A DNA stretch of 64,000 bases from the NCBI GenBank assembly GCA_025506515.1, contig CM046456.1:69946313-70010312 (forward strand), in the 5' to 3' direction. A program made the translations under genes and the position numbers. This DNA comes from Flaveria trinervia. Taxonomy: Eukaryota; Streptophyta; Magnoliopsida; Asterales; Asteraceae. This document shows positions 36,039 to 46,596 of the stretch, piece after piece; the first letter of the stretch is position 1, and each line of letters starts with the position of its first letter. Below the pieces are notes generated by a model. That model made no database searches. It saw only the letters and a list, made by a program, of their open reading frames with translations, and had not been told where the DNA came from.

Positions 36039-36218
36039 AGTTCACCCCCCCTAAATAGGTTTCATCCCCAAACCTGTCATTCCTCGAACAAACATGGATA
36101 ATGTTGTCTCATTTCTGCCTCATTCTCCCACGTTGACTCGGATCCCTTCCTGTGCTTCCACTGTACACGCACAAGAAGAACCACTTTAATTCTCAGCCTT
36201 TTCTCTTTTTGATCGAGT
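36039..36218 (-). mobile_element. Partial internal 3' end of a second gypsy copy
   Basis: The plus strand AGTTCACCCCCCC... through TCTCAGCCTTTTCTCTTTTTGATC matches 28990-29165, which is the polypurine tract and the end of the chromodomain tail. It then changes abruptly into Sirevirus B third-ORF sequence at about 36218. Confidence 0.85.
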
Positions 36219-37591
36219 GAGAGTGGCTATGGGAGAAGTGGTAGTGGTGGTGGTGCTGTAGTGGTGGTGGCTGGAGTAGTGGTAGGGATGGTGGCTCCAG
36301 TGGTGGGTGTGACAGTGGCAGTAGTATCAGAAGAAGTAATCAAAGTGAATCTTGGCCACTTGCTCTTTCTCCTGTAAGGTTGGACCATCATCTTCTTCCT
36401 TGAGCCCTTTGGCATAGGCTCTCCCCCTTGGTTGCTAGACTGGTGAGGGGTGTAAGAAGGATCTGTGAAATCATAGCGTCACCCCTAGACTCAACATGGC
36501 ATCCACCAACCGCCCTGATCCTTCTCTCTTTGGCCATGACCGGCTCCCAACCATCCATACCAAAGGCTCATCATCTGTCTCCTCTTCTTCCTCAATCAAA
36601 AAATCAGGATGGATAACAGCCTGCCCAAATCCACCTGGAGCAGTAGAAGTACTGGGTGGAGATGGCGAAGTACTGGAACCTGCATCTCCCCTACCTTGAC
36701 CGTTATCTTGGTCATCATCGTCGTCATCGTCATCGGATGTGGCAGTCATGAGGGGCTTTGTATCTGAATCACTATCATCATGACGCCACTTCCTCCTAGC
36801 GGGCACCACATAGTCTTCTCGGGCTAGGTGCCCAAACAATCTCCTGACAGGGGGCTTCACCTGCTTCCCCCTGTATACTCTCATCCTGCCTAAGGTGGTA
36901 TCATCTATCACCTCAAGCATCACTATATCATCTCTCTCCTTTGGCAGCGAAGGAAGCATTTCGTTGATAATCAGTTGTAAGAAACGTGGATACATATAGA
37001 AACCTTCCTTGCCTTAGCCTCAAGGTTCTCGATCAGATAGGAGAAGATCATGTGGGAGAAACTGAACGGATAGTTCAGTACCAGTGCAACATATGCATTC
37101 TAGATTGGTCAGAGAGATCGTCAAATCCTCCACGCCTGGAGGCTATACACTCTAGGATCACATGTGCCAAGTATTTGAATTGCGGGCACATGTTACTCTT
37201 GTTAGATACACCAACATTTATGTCACCGGCATACCTAATCCTCAAAAAGCATCCCCGGAAAGCCAGCGGATGTAGCTTAGTTGGGTGGGTTTTGTCTTCA
37301 CCCAGACCTAAGACCCGTCTCAAGTCATCCTCAGTAATCTCCATCTCTTGACCAAATAGAGCTCCATATACAATATGGCTCAATGGACCGATCAACCCTG
37401 GCACTTTCCCAGAAGCTGCTGGATGGATGTGTAAGGTGTGCATGGTGTTGAAATAGTTTGAAGATCCTCGATCTTCTAAGCAAAGCAATAATCTCAGCAA
37501 ACTCAGTAGCATTCCGAGTGGTGGCATCCAAGTGGGCACAGATGTTGTGCTTGGTGATAGTCCACCTATGAGCCATGTTGCTATAACACAA
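36219..37591 (-). pseudogene. Sirevirus B third ORF, 5' part
   Basis: The likely start is the ATG at 37576 (MAHRWTITKHNICAH), just after a good 3' splice acceptor. Frame breaks near 37340-37440 and 37010 split the translation. It contains EITEDDLRRVLGLG, FKYLAHVILECIASRRGGFD and MYPRFLQLIINEMLPSLP. These parallel WRFLLHVVIHSLSNKHGGWD and MFPRYVQYILNCEL at the same place in Sirevirus A's third ORF, so the proteins are homologous although diverged. The 3' portion is acidic (DDDDDDDQDNG) and then Thr/Pro-rich up to the gypsy junction. Function is unknown; the 'envelope-like' label is positional only. Confidence 0.65.
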
Positions 37592-38250
37592 GACATATAA
37601 ACATTAGATTCTGTATAGTAGATAACTGTTGGAAATTAAACTGTTTTGAGGTTAGTCTGATTCAATTGTGCGATTGAACCATACGACTGAGTTCAGTCGT
37701 GCGATTGAGCCTGCGACTGAGTCAGTCGTGCGATTGAGCTTGCGGCTGAACTGAGTCGTGTGTTAAGCCATGTGGTTGAGTCAGTCGTGCAACTAAGTTA
37801 CTGAATGATTCATTTGTGCGATTGAATCGCACGTCTGGCTCAATCGTGCGACTGAAGTTCATTCGGAGTGTCTATTCGCATCCGACTCTGTTCAGCACTC
37901 CGACTATGAATCTTGGTCAAAACTTGATGTTAGATGTCATGATTAGTCTCATTTGACTCGCAAACACTCTAAATAGCACCTCATGTCCTTTAAATCAACT
38001 ATTTTGTTCATTTAAGTGGTCTGTTTGTGTGGTTTTACTGATTTCTTGATTTTAACCAATTAGGTCAGTTAGGGTCTGATTACACCAATCATTTTGATTG
38101 ATTTCAGTCCATAATACCTGTAGATGAACAATGGATCAGTTAGTAACACAATCGACAAGAAATCAAGGCAAGAAAAAATTTTGGTAGGGTGTCTATGTAT
38201 GAGCAGGTTTTGAACGATTTGAGGTTGGTGAGAAATGCGACCGACTCACC

Positions 38251-38265
38251 CCTCTTTTTATACTG
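38251..38265 (-). promoter_or_regulatory. TATA box upstream of Sirevirus B third ORF
   Basis: The minus strand reads CAGTATAAAAAGAGG, immediately downstream of the 38270-38610 palindrome cluster. The same order, palindromes then TATA, occurs in the element's own LTR at 50181-50400. Promoter function is inferred. Confidence 0.5.
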
Positions 38266-38269
38266 TCTT

Positions 38270-38610
38270 AATGTACAGTCGTGCGACCGGACCCATACTC
38301 ATGCTTCAGTCATGCGACTAGACCCATACTCATGCTTCAGTCATGCGACTGACCCATACTCATGCTTCAGTCGTGCTAGTGACTCATACTTCTTCATCCA
38401 TTCGTACGATTGGCTCAGTCTTATGGTCCAATCGCATGAATGTCTCATACTCATGGTCCAGTCGTGTGACTTGTTCATACATATGGTCCAGTTGTGCGAC
38501 TGGCTCATACTTATGGTCCAGTCATGCGATTGGCTCATACTTATGGTCCAGTTGTGCGATGGTCCATACTTATGATCCAATCATACGATTGGTCCATACT
38601 TATGAGTTTG
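38270..38610. repeat. Tandem array, about 30 bp period, of CAGTCGTGCGACTG-like palindromes
   Basis: Units read roughly CATACTTATGGTCCAGTCGTGCGACTGGCT with substitutions. Eleven or so copies are present. It is a short-period tandem array, not CRISPR: the DNA is eukaryotic and the interunit sequence is itself repeated. Confidence 0.85.
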
Positions 38611-38664
38611 ACCTCACACACTTTCAAACACTTAAAACTTTTACCTTTTGATATTGAACATTAT

Positions 38665-38815
38665 GGCCGATGATCATCTCAGACATGACCTTTTAATTTA
38701 AAACAGTTTGATCACCTCAGACGTGATCCTTTTAATTTTAAAACCGGATTTGTCACCTCACGCGTGACTCATTTTAATTTTGAACATTTTGGTCACCTTA
38801 GACGTGACCCCTTTT
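38665..38815. repeat. Four-unit array of GATCAC...GTGATC palindromes
   Basis: Units begin near 38673, 38709, 38752 and 38791, about 40 bp apart. Each has an arm pair such as GATCACctcagacGTGATC followed by a TTTTAATTTTAAA-like tract. The GACGTGAC core resembles bZIP-type binding sites, but this is only a resemblance. Confidence 0.7.
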
Positions 38816-41052
38816 GAGTGAGTGATGCATAGATTACGACTAGTTGAAGAGTCCGACATCTAGGTAACAAATTACTAGAAAACAAAATTTTGAAAATACT
38901 TTGAAATTTAAGACAAAACATGACATATTTTTGTATTTTTATTCGAGATGGAATTAAACCTATTAGAGTACATCTAACCGATTTTACTTCCTGGACAACA
39001 CAACTTCAAGTCAATTTTATCATTTCTGGCGTGATTCATTATGAATCATACAGGTATATCAGAATCATTTGGGACATTTTAATAAACCGTTTTGATGCTA
39101 GATTCTTGTTTTGACCAAGAGTCAATAGTAGTTTTAGGAAATCATACTAGAACTATAAGATGCACACAATGATTTGACTTTCAAGAACTGCAGCTCACGA
39201 TGATTGTCAGTATACTTGTCCTCTTAAATCCATACACAATTTTTGACACACATTGGTGATGAGTTAAGGTTTAATTATTTCAACGAGCATTTGTGGATCT
39301 CATGCTTATATGGTAATCAACATTCCTCGGGAGATTTTTGAGCGGTCTACGGGTATATTTCAAGAAGAAACTATTCTAAAAGCTTTCAAAGAGATGCCAA
39401 GCCTCAGGTCAGTGCCATCGCACAGCAGAGAGGCGCAAACAACAATGAATTCTAGAATATTTAGGTTATGCTTATCCTCAGGTGAGTGCCACCGTACAGC
39501 AGAGAGGCACATAACCTATTTTCTTGTTAAAACATTTATTTTTCTTTTTGCACATAACACACCAACAACATATGTTATCAGCTTGATTGCTTTTAGTATT
39601 TTTTTTACATGTGCTTTGATCATATTTGATGGTCATCCGCACACATTTATGGCGTTTATTTTGCTCGTCACCCCTTATTGGAATTGCATTGATTGTGTTA
39701 ACCAGGGATAAGAAGGAAACCCACAGCAAGTTGAACAACTTAGTTTGAATTTTAAACCACCAATGAGGTCTACTCATCTATTATGTTGAATCTACTGACA
39801 CATCACATAATGAACTAGCAACCTCTAGGTCTACTTTCTCTATGTTAACTCAGTAGCAGACTAGTTTTACTATCATTTTTTCTTTTATCTGCTTAGACTT
39901 CTCAGACTTATACTTTGAATTTTGTATCTTTATCATTTAAAATCTTTTACAGTCCCAACCGATTCGTTTCATGTGTTCTATCATTTTCCATAAACGTTGA
40001 ATCAGAATCACAGATTTGATTCATTTTGTTTTAGCTAAGTTGTCTCCTCCCTTGTTTTCTTTAAGTAATTAAATATTGCACGAATTTAATACTAAATTAC
40101 ACATTCTCTCCCTAAAATTCTAAAACCGAAAATCTTTTTGTGTTTTTTGAGTTTTTAAGAGATAGGAAATAAATCAAATCAAATCAAATAAAGGAAAATT
40201 AACTACACTAGTCAGACTACAAACTCTCGTCTTCTAGAATCACATCACTTTTCTTTTTTACGCCATTGACCTCTGACAGATATAAAAACCTCGGGTTATC
40301 AAATGCTTTTGTGTAGAGGTCGGCGCGTTGAAAATCCGTATTTATTTTAACAACATCGATTAAGTGCTTTTCAAAACAGTCACGTATAAAGTGATATTTA
40401 ATACCATGTTTTTAGTTTTAGGATGTTGGACCGGATTTTTTGTTACGGTAATAGCAGCAGAATTATCAACAAAAATATGAGTGTTAAAAAATTGCTAACC
40501 ATAGTCGCGTATTTGTTGTTGAATACAAATTATTTGTGAACAACAACTAGCAACAACGATGTATTTAGCTTCACATGTTGACAGCGCAAAGGAAGTCTGC
40601 TTCTTACACTGACAGGTGACTAACCATCTACCAAAGAACTGACATCCTGCTGATGTTGACTTGTAATTCATTTGCAATCGCCATAATCCGAGTCACTATA
40701 CGCTGTAAGCTCAATGTTATAATCATGAGGATACCACAACCCGAGTGTTGGAGTACCCTTCAGATAACAAAAAATCCTTTTGACTCCTATGAGATGGTTT
40801 ACTTTTGGTTTCGCCTGATATCTGGAACAAAGACACGTCACGTACATGATATCAGGTCGTGAGGCAGTGAGGTACATGAGAGATCCGGTCATTCCTCTGT
40901 ACATGGTGGCATCAACCAGATCACCATTTTCGTCGGGTACCACATCATGGTTTGTAGCAAGTGGATATCCAGCTGTAGAAGCATTCTCCATATCGAACCA
41001 ACTGAGGATATCGCCTACATACTTGGTCTGATATAGGAATGTTCTCTTTGGT

Positions 41053-41060
41053 GTCTGATC
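41053..41060. repeat. Target site duplication of the hAT element (left)
   Basis: GTCTGATC, 8 bp. It is repeated exactly at 44024-44031 on the other side. Both copies fall in the RT reading frame of Sirevirus B, where the sequence occurs once before insertion. Confidence 0.88.
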
Positions 41061-44023
41061 TAGATGTATACAAACTGGGTTGGGGGCCCAAACCGGGTTG
41101 GGGGCCCAAACCGTTCGGGTTCCAAACACATAAAACCCAACTCTATCAAACCGGTTGGGTCGGTTTGGAAACCGTTTGTTTTTTTTTTTTTTGAAAATTT
41201 GGATTTTTGTTTTATTCTTTTAAGCTTTTTACTAAAACATAAAACAATTTATAACATTTATAAACATTTAAACATTTAAACATTTAACAATTTAAAACAT
41301 TTATAAACATATATATACTATTTATAAACATTTAAGAAAAATTTAAGCATTTAAACAATTTATAAACAATTTTAACATTTAAACAATTTATAACATTTAT
41401 AAATATTTAAACTTTAAATAATTTAAACATTTAAACAATATATAAAACATTTATAAAATTTAAATAACATACAAGGGTAAATAAAAATATTTAAAACTAA
41501 ACATTTAACATAGTCTTTTCTTCGTTCGTATTATACTTGTACATTTAAGCCTCGCCACCAGAACCGGAACTGTTACGAAAGTAGTCAGCATATGCCGCTT
41601 CATCATCAGTCATTCCTGGTGTCAATCCGCTCTCTACCTCTTCCTAGTATAATTCTGCTTCGTATTGCAGTTCTCCTTCAAGTAAACGTTTGTCTTGTAC
41701 ACTTTCCGTGGCATCCAAATAATCTTTCATGCAATTTACACTTCAACCGCTCATGGAGTGAGTTGAGTTCGTCTTATTGATAAACCCTGCCACTAACAGA
41801 AAAAGCAGATTCCGAAGCTACCGTAAAAGCTTGGACGGTTAGTAATCTCGGCCATGGTGGATAGGATGGAAATTAATCTTCCTTACCTTTCCACCAAGCC
41901 AAGAAGTCAAAAATTTTGAAATCTTGTGGAGTCATGGTCGATAAAAAGTTTGTAAGACCATACCTTCCGAGTTCACTACTCGGAGTGTTACCATATTGAC
42001 GTTTATTACATTCATCCCTTAAAGTATTATATAAAACAGACATCGATCATTCGAAAATTCGGCATTTGCCGCATGCCTTAAAGCGTCATGGATTTGTGAT
42101 GTTTCCCCGTATTTTAATAAATAAACATCATACATTTGTTCTAATTGTTTGTTAAAGTAGCTTTTAAAGTTTTACTATACATTGGGTTACCAACTTCTAA
42201 ATCCAAATTAAAAGTAATTTTATCAAGTAAAGTTTCAACCCCCGATAAAAATTAAACAAGGATTTAAAGCAGCGGCACATGTAATAACGGGAGACATTTC
42301 TTTAAAATACTTTATAAGTTTTTCTTTCATTGGGGGTATCATATCGGAATAAGGTCTACCCCTACACGACATTTCATTTAATTTTGAAGTCGTTAAATAA
42401 ATTTGGTGAAGTACTAACGAACTCGTTGGGTAATAAACTCCAGAAAGACATGTAGTTGCGTTTTTAAAAATTTGAAGCATTTTTGCTACTTCTTCGATAA
42501 TGGCCCAACCCGATGGATGGTAAAAATTTGCCTTTCCTCGACTTACCAAACTATTGTGAAAGGCTATTAAACTTTCTTTTTGTTCGATAGCATTTTCAAA
42601 CATGTTACAAGTGGAATTTTATCATGTTGGTACGTCCCAATTCGGGCCTAAACATTTGGTATTTGCATCTTTACAACCTTGCAATATTTAGTATATCTTT
42701 GGTTATTACTAAAAATATCACGTAACATTCTTTTAAAACAATCTTTAACTGTTTTAAATCGTTTTTAAACCGTCTTGAACGGCTAATTTTATGATGTGCG
42801 CAACACATTGACTATGAAAACACACACTCACACATTGGTTTATATTTTAATTTCAAATGATCTATCGCAAAAGTGTTATTTGACACGTTATCAAAAGATA
42901 TAGAAATATTTTGTTTTCTAATTTATACATTTGAATAACTTTATCAATAATAAAAAAAGTTTTGGCCGGTGTGAGGATAATCAAACAATTCAAACGCAAT
43001 CGTACGTTTCATCATTTGTCACGAATTGGGTTTTACTCAATGGGTGGTGACACAAATGTACGAGTCTGGTGAACCGTGAGGTGTCGACCAAACATCACTA
43101 GTTAAGTTAACAGCGGTTTGTAAATTTTCAAAACAAGATATTAATTCATTTTTAGCTTTTTTCCATATTTTTAAACAATCTCTTCGAAGAGTAGCATGAC
43201 TTACATTGGTGTAACGTGGTTGGAGAGTTCGTTGAATGAGTTGAATCAAATGTTATTGTCGAAATGTTTGAATGGCAAACCTTCTTGAATTACAAATTGC
43301 GTCATTTGCTCCCTAACTGCATCAACGTTATAAGCCCAAATATTTCCTTTGTTTGTCATTGAAGTTTGACCTTGAGAAGGATTACCTTTTAACGCTTTAC
43401 AATATTTATTTGAAATATGTCTTTTTCAACGTTGTGTTTGCATCTTTTTTGAAAACCTTATGACAAAACTTGCAACGAGCCTTGTTTGGACCGCTAGCCA
43501 TTTGACATAAATCGTAATTGCACCATACTTCGGGGTTCCTATTCGTAGGAAGGATTAATACCACCATGCTGCTTAAAGATGCTTCACAACCACGGATCAT
43601 TGGGCACTTGATGAATCCATTTGAGAGATTTTTTAAGAGCTTTTAAGACAAAGTATTTGTGAGAGCGTTTTTGAGATTTTTGAGAGTAGAGAGTGTTATA
43701 AGTTGTTGTGATTCAACCAAAACATCAAATACATATATATACTAACCTAGTGGGGTATAATGGTTAAAAAACATCCAAAAAACGGTCAAAAAATGGTACA
43801 AACGGCTATATAGCCATTACCCAACGGTAACCGGTTTAAAAACCGGGTTTAAAACCGTTTGAAAACCGGGTTAAAAACCAGTTTGTAAACCGGTTTGGAA
43901 CTGGTTTTAATCTAAGAAAGGTAAACCGGTGGTTCGAGTCAGTTTCAAACCGTTTGGGCCTCAAACCGGTTCCGGGTTTTTTTGGCCAATCTGGTTCCTA
44001 AACCGTTTTTATGAACAAGTCTA
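41061..44023 (-). mobile_element. hAT-superfamily DNA transposon, 2963 bp, with 8-bp target duplication
   Basis: The ends are TAGATGTATACAAACTGG (left) and, as reverse complement of the right, TAGACTTGTTCATAAAAACGG. These are imperfect terminal inverted repeats that share TAGA and a TGTTCA-like core, typical of plant hAT elements. Subterminal regions at both ends are rich in GGTTTGAAACCGG-type repeats (41070-41175 and 43830-43985). The 8-bp duplication GTCTGATC is perfect. Transposase remnants lie on the minus strand. Confidence 0.9.
41780..43610 (-). pseudogene. hAT transposase, broken
   Basis: The minus strand begins near 43600 with a BED-type zinc finger remnant (VWCNYDLC, CKFCHKVF, about 43535-43435). 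Next come TLRRDCLKIWKKAKNEL and VNLTSDVWSTPHG (43249-43037), the RNase-H-like DDE core segment with a conserved TSD-W motif. Then HPSGWAIIEEVAKMLQIFKNAT (42603-42235). Last is the C-terminal hAT dimerisation region (about 41960-41780) with PQDFKIFDFLAWW and FTVASESAFSVSGR. Gaps, frameshifts and stops occur between all these blocks, so the element is not autonomous now. Confidence 0.85.
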
Positions 44024-44031
44024 GTCTGATC
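44024..44031. repeat. Target site duplication of the hAT element (right)
   Basis: GTCTGATC, identical to 41053-41060. Confidence 0.88.
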
Positions 44032-46596
44032 CACCTGTAACCCGAGAATACTTCATCTCCCTCATGGCACTCATCTCAAATTTTGCTTTCATTACATATT
44101 CAAATTCATTACATTACGCTATGTTTTTGGAACCGAAGATTAGGTTATCAACATAAATCTGTACCAGCAGTAAGTCACCATCTTTTTCTTTGATGAACAG
44201 TGTACACTCAATAACTCCCCTATGAAAACCGTGTTTCACTAGATGAGTGGAGAGTTTCTATACCATGCTCTAAGGGCTTGATGGAGCCCATAGAAAGCCT
44301 TATCCACCTTGTAACTCTGTCTCGATGATAAGATCCTTAAATCCTTCGGGTTGACTGACATAAACTGTCTCACAGATTTCACCATGAAGGAATGAACTCT
44401 TGACATCTAGTTGATAGACTTTGATCTTCATGTAGGATGCATAAGCTAGAAATATACGTATTGCTTCCATCCTTGCCACTGGTGCAAACACTTCATTGTA
44501 ATCTATTCCTTCGACTTGTCAAAATTCTTGAACTACAAGTCGGGCCTTATTCCTGATTATTACCCCTTGGTCATCTTTTTTGCATTTCAGTACCCATATA
44601 GTGCCAATCACCTTAGCACCTTTTGGTTTGTCCATAAGGGTCCACACTCCTAACTTCTTGAACTGTAGGAGTTCTTCTTGCATGGCACTGACCCATGCCT
44701 CATCATTAATGCTTCACTAACGTATTTTGGCTCAAATTGAGACACAAAACATCGATATGCTCCATCATGAAGGTGTCCTTTTCTATTACCGAGGCATATC
44801 AGCTGAGTACAGCTGATTTCTGGTTTGTACTCCCGATCGAACATCCCTAATGCCATTGTCTAGGGGATGATAAACGTTTATCTGTGATCCGGGAGTTGTT
44901 GGACAGCCACCTCATGATCCAGATTGTTAAACTCAGGTTCAGGATCTGTAGCTGTTGGAGTATGAGGTTCCGAAGTGTCAGAGGCATTAGGATTTAATGC
45001 TTGTGTACTTTCATTGGTAGGAACCTATTCCTCCTGGTTGTCATTAGCAGTTTCAACTGCCTCATCATCAGATGAAGACTCACTCACTTCAAGGTTTCCC
45101 CCTGAAGAGTTAGAGGAATCATCTATTGGACCTGTTGATGTCAAGTTTGGTGGAGGAGTGTAAGGGCATCGTACACCATCCTAGCCGAAAGCTCGTCATC
45201 ATTATGAGAATGCTACAGATTGAAGGATTTAAGGAAACCATCATAGTCAAGAAGAATAAGGGTCATTTCCTAGTTAGGGGGTGGTGTATCTTTGAACGTC
45301 AATGTTGCACCATACTTCTACCTGACCCATTGAGTTTTGTAAACTCTCTTGTCTGGTATGTTGTATCCGAGAAATATCCCTTCTTCTGCCTTCTCGTTGA
45401 ACTTCCCATTCTGAGTGTTCTTCAACAATGTACAAGGTGCGCCAAACAGTTCTAAATACTCTAAATTAGGCTTACTTCGCTGGAGTAGTGCATAAGACGT
45501 TTTTCCATGTCGCTTGACCAGTAAGACTCGATTGAGCGTGTAACATGCATTTGCCACTGCCTCATTCCAGAATTGAATAGGTAGTTTTAAGTCAGCAAGC
45601 AGTATTCTGGCGGTCTTGCTTAAACTTCGATTCTTTCTTTCAGCTACACCATTCATCTGTGAGTGTAAGCAGAGGTGAATTGATGAACAATTCCTCTTTC
45701 TCTACAGTATGCCTCTATCCACTAATTCTTGAATCAGTTCCATTGTTAGATCGAATCTACCTAACTTTTAGCTTGTAGAGTGATTCCAATGTAGTTACTT
45801 GATGTTTGAATGATTCAAAAGTTTCTGATTTGGCTTTCAGAAACATCACCCAAGAGAATCTAGAGTAATCATCTGTGACTACAAAGCAATACAGATCTCC
45901 TGCAATGCTCTTTATGCTAACATGGCCAAACAGATCCATGCGCAGAAGCTCAAGAGGCATATCAATAGAGTCAACTTTCTTTGCCTTATGAGCCTTCTTG
46001 GTATGTTTCCCTTTCTTGCAAGCTATGTAGAAGTCTGGAAGCTGGATGTTCTTAACATTTACACCATTCACTAGATCATTCTAAATCAAGTGACTCATCT
46101 TTCTAGGATTGATGTGTCCCATTCTCCTATGCCATGAGACCGAGTCTCTCTCAGTTGCCTTTGACAAGAAGCATTGAACTGTGTGATCAGTTGTGGATGC
46201 TTTTGATAGATCCAAGACATACAGTCATTATATCTTGAAGCTAACATGAGAACCTTATCCTCCTTAATCATATAGTCCTTCTTTAACACGTAGCACTTCT
46301 TGTTGTCAAAAAAAACTTTGAATCCTTTATCACATATCTGGGAAATAGAAAGCAAGTTGTTCTGTAGTTGTTGAACGTAATTGACCTTGTCAACTGACTT
46401 TCTCATTTCCCACTTCGCCTTGTGCTGTGATGTATCCTCCTTTGTTCCCAGCAAATAAAACATGTCCCCTTTTGATTTGTTTGATGTTGAAAAGGAGGGA
46501 CGAATTCCCTGTCATGTGCCTGGACTCCCCATTATCAATAATCCAGGTATTAGTGATAGTGTTATAGCGGACACCCTGCACAGTCAAAGAAACTTG

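Larger units (their letters stand above)
26938..36218 (-). mobile_element. Ty3/gypsy chromovirus, Tekay/Del-like, with an extra partial internal copy
   Basis: LTRs of about 2.05 kb lie at 26938-28989 and 33982-36038. Between them on the minus strand are the primer binding site, gag, protease, RT, RNase H, integrase and a C-terminal chromodomain-like segment. Long LTRs plus the chromodomain point to the Tekay/Del clade. Beyond the 5' LTR, 36039-36218 repeats the polypurine tract and the last about 180 bases of the internal region (compare 28990-29165). The structure is therefore LTR-internal-LTR-partial internal, the remnant of a tandem pair sharing one LTR. Confidence 0.88.
37600..40257 (-). 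other. Long spacer between Sirevirus B pol and its third ORF, with palindrome arrays and TATA box
   Basis: No reading frame is convincing here. From right to left (minus-strand 5' to 3') it holds: a 74-bp-spaced duplicated segment (39402-39434 and 39476-39508); an array of GTCACCTCAGACGTGAC-type imperfect palindromes (38665-38815); about 11 units with a roughly 30-bp period around CAGTCGTGCGACTG (38270-38610); a TATA box, CAGTATAAAAAGAGG (38251-38265, minus strand); and another palindrome cluster (37665-37865). A donor-like CTACAG/GTATTA near 38118 and the acceptor TTATAG/CAACATGG near 37581 could bound a leader intron containing the second cluster. Confidence 0.6.
40258..46596 (-). pseudogene. 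Sirevirus B pol, interrupted by a hAT element
   Basis: Protease near 46550: WIIDNGESRHMTG, so Asp-Asn-Gly replaces the usual Asp-Ser-Gly. Integrase: zinc region with CKKGKHTKKAHK (about 46020), LLRMDLFGHVSIKS (about 45930), and NGVAERKNRSL with the catalytic Glu (45656). RT starts near 44690 and includes VFAPVARMEAIRIFLAY and YQLDVKSSFLHGEI (44491-44300). It is cut at 44031 by the hAT element and resumes at 41052 with TPKRTFLYQTKYVGDIL. RNase H (40850-40495) has DSDYGD and STCEAKY. The frame ends at TAA 40260-40258. Many stops and shifts are present, the largest break being the hAT insertion. Gag and pol here are in the same frame, separated only by the TAA at 46599. Confidence 0.88.

Noticed and set aside
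36428..36699. Plus-strand frames overlapping the Sirevirus B third ORF
   Set aside because: They are antisense to the third ORF and carry no recognisable domain.
38189..38580. Open frames of 79-128 codons with repeated residues on both strands
   Set aside because: They are read through a roughly 30-bp tandem array; open frames on both strands follow from the repeat sequence, and no start context or homology supports a protein.
38270..38610. CRISPR-like regularly spaced palindromic repeats
   Set aside because: Eukaryotic retrotransposon context; the interunit sequences are themselves repeats and no cas-like genes are present.
39310..39777. Frames of 133 and 99 codons in the Sirevirus B spacer
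   Set aside because: They overlap on opposite strands, have no similarity to retroelement or host proteins that I recognise, and contain a diverged internal duplication; non-coding spacer is the simpler reading.
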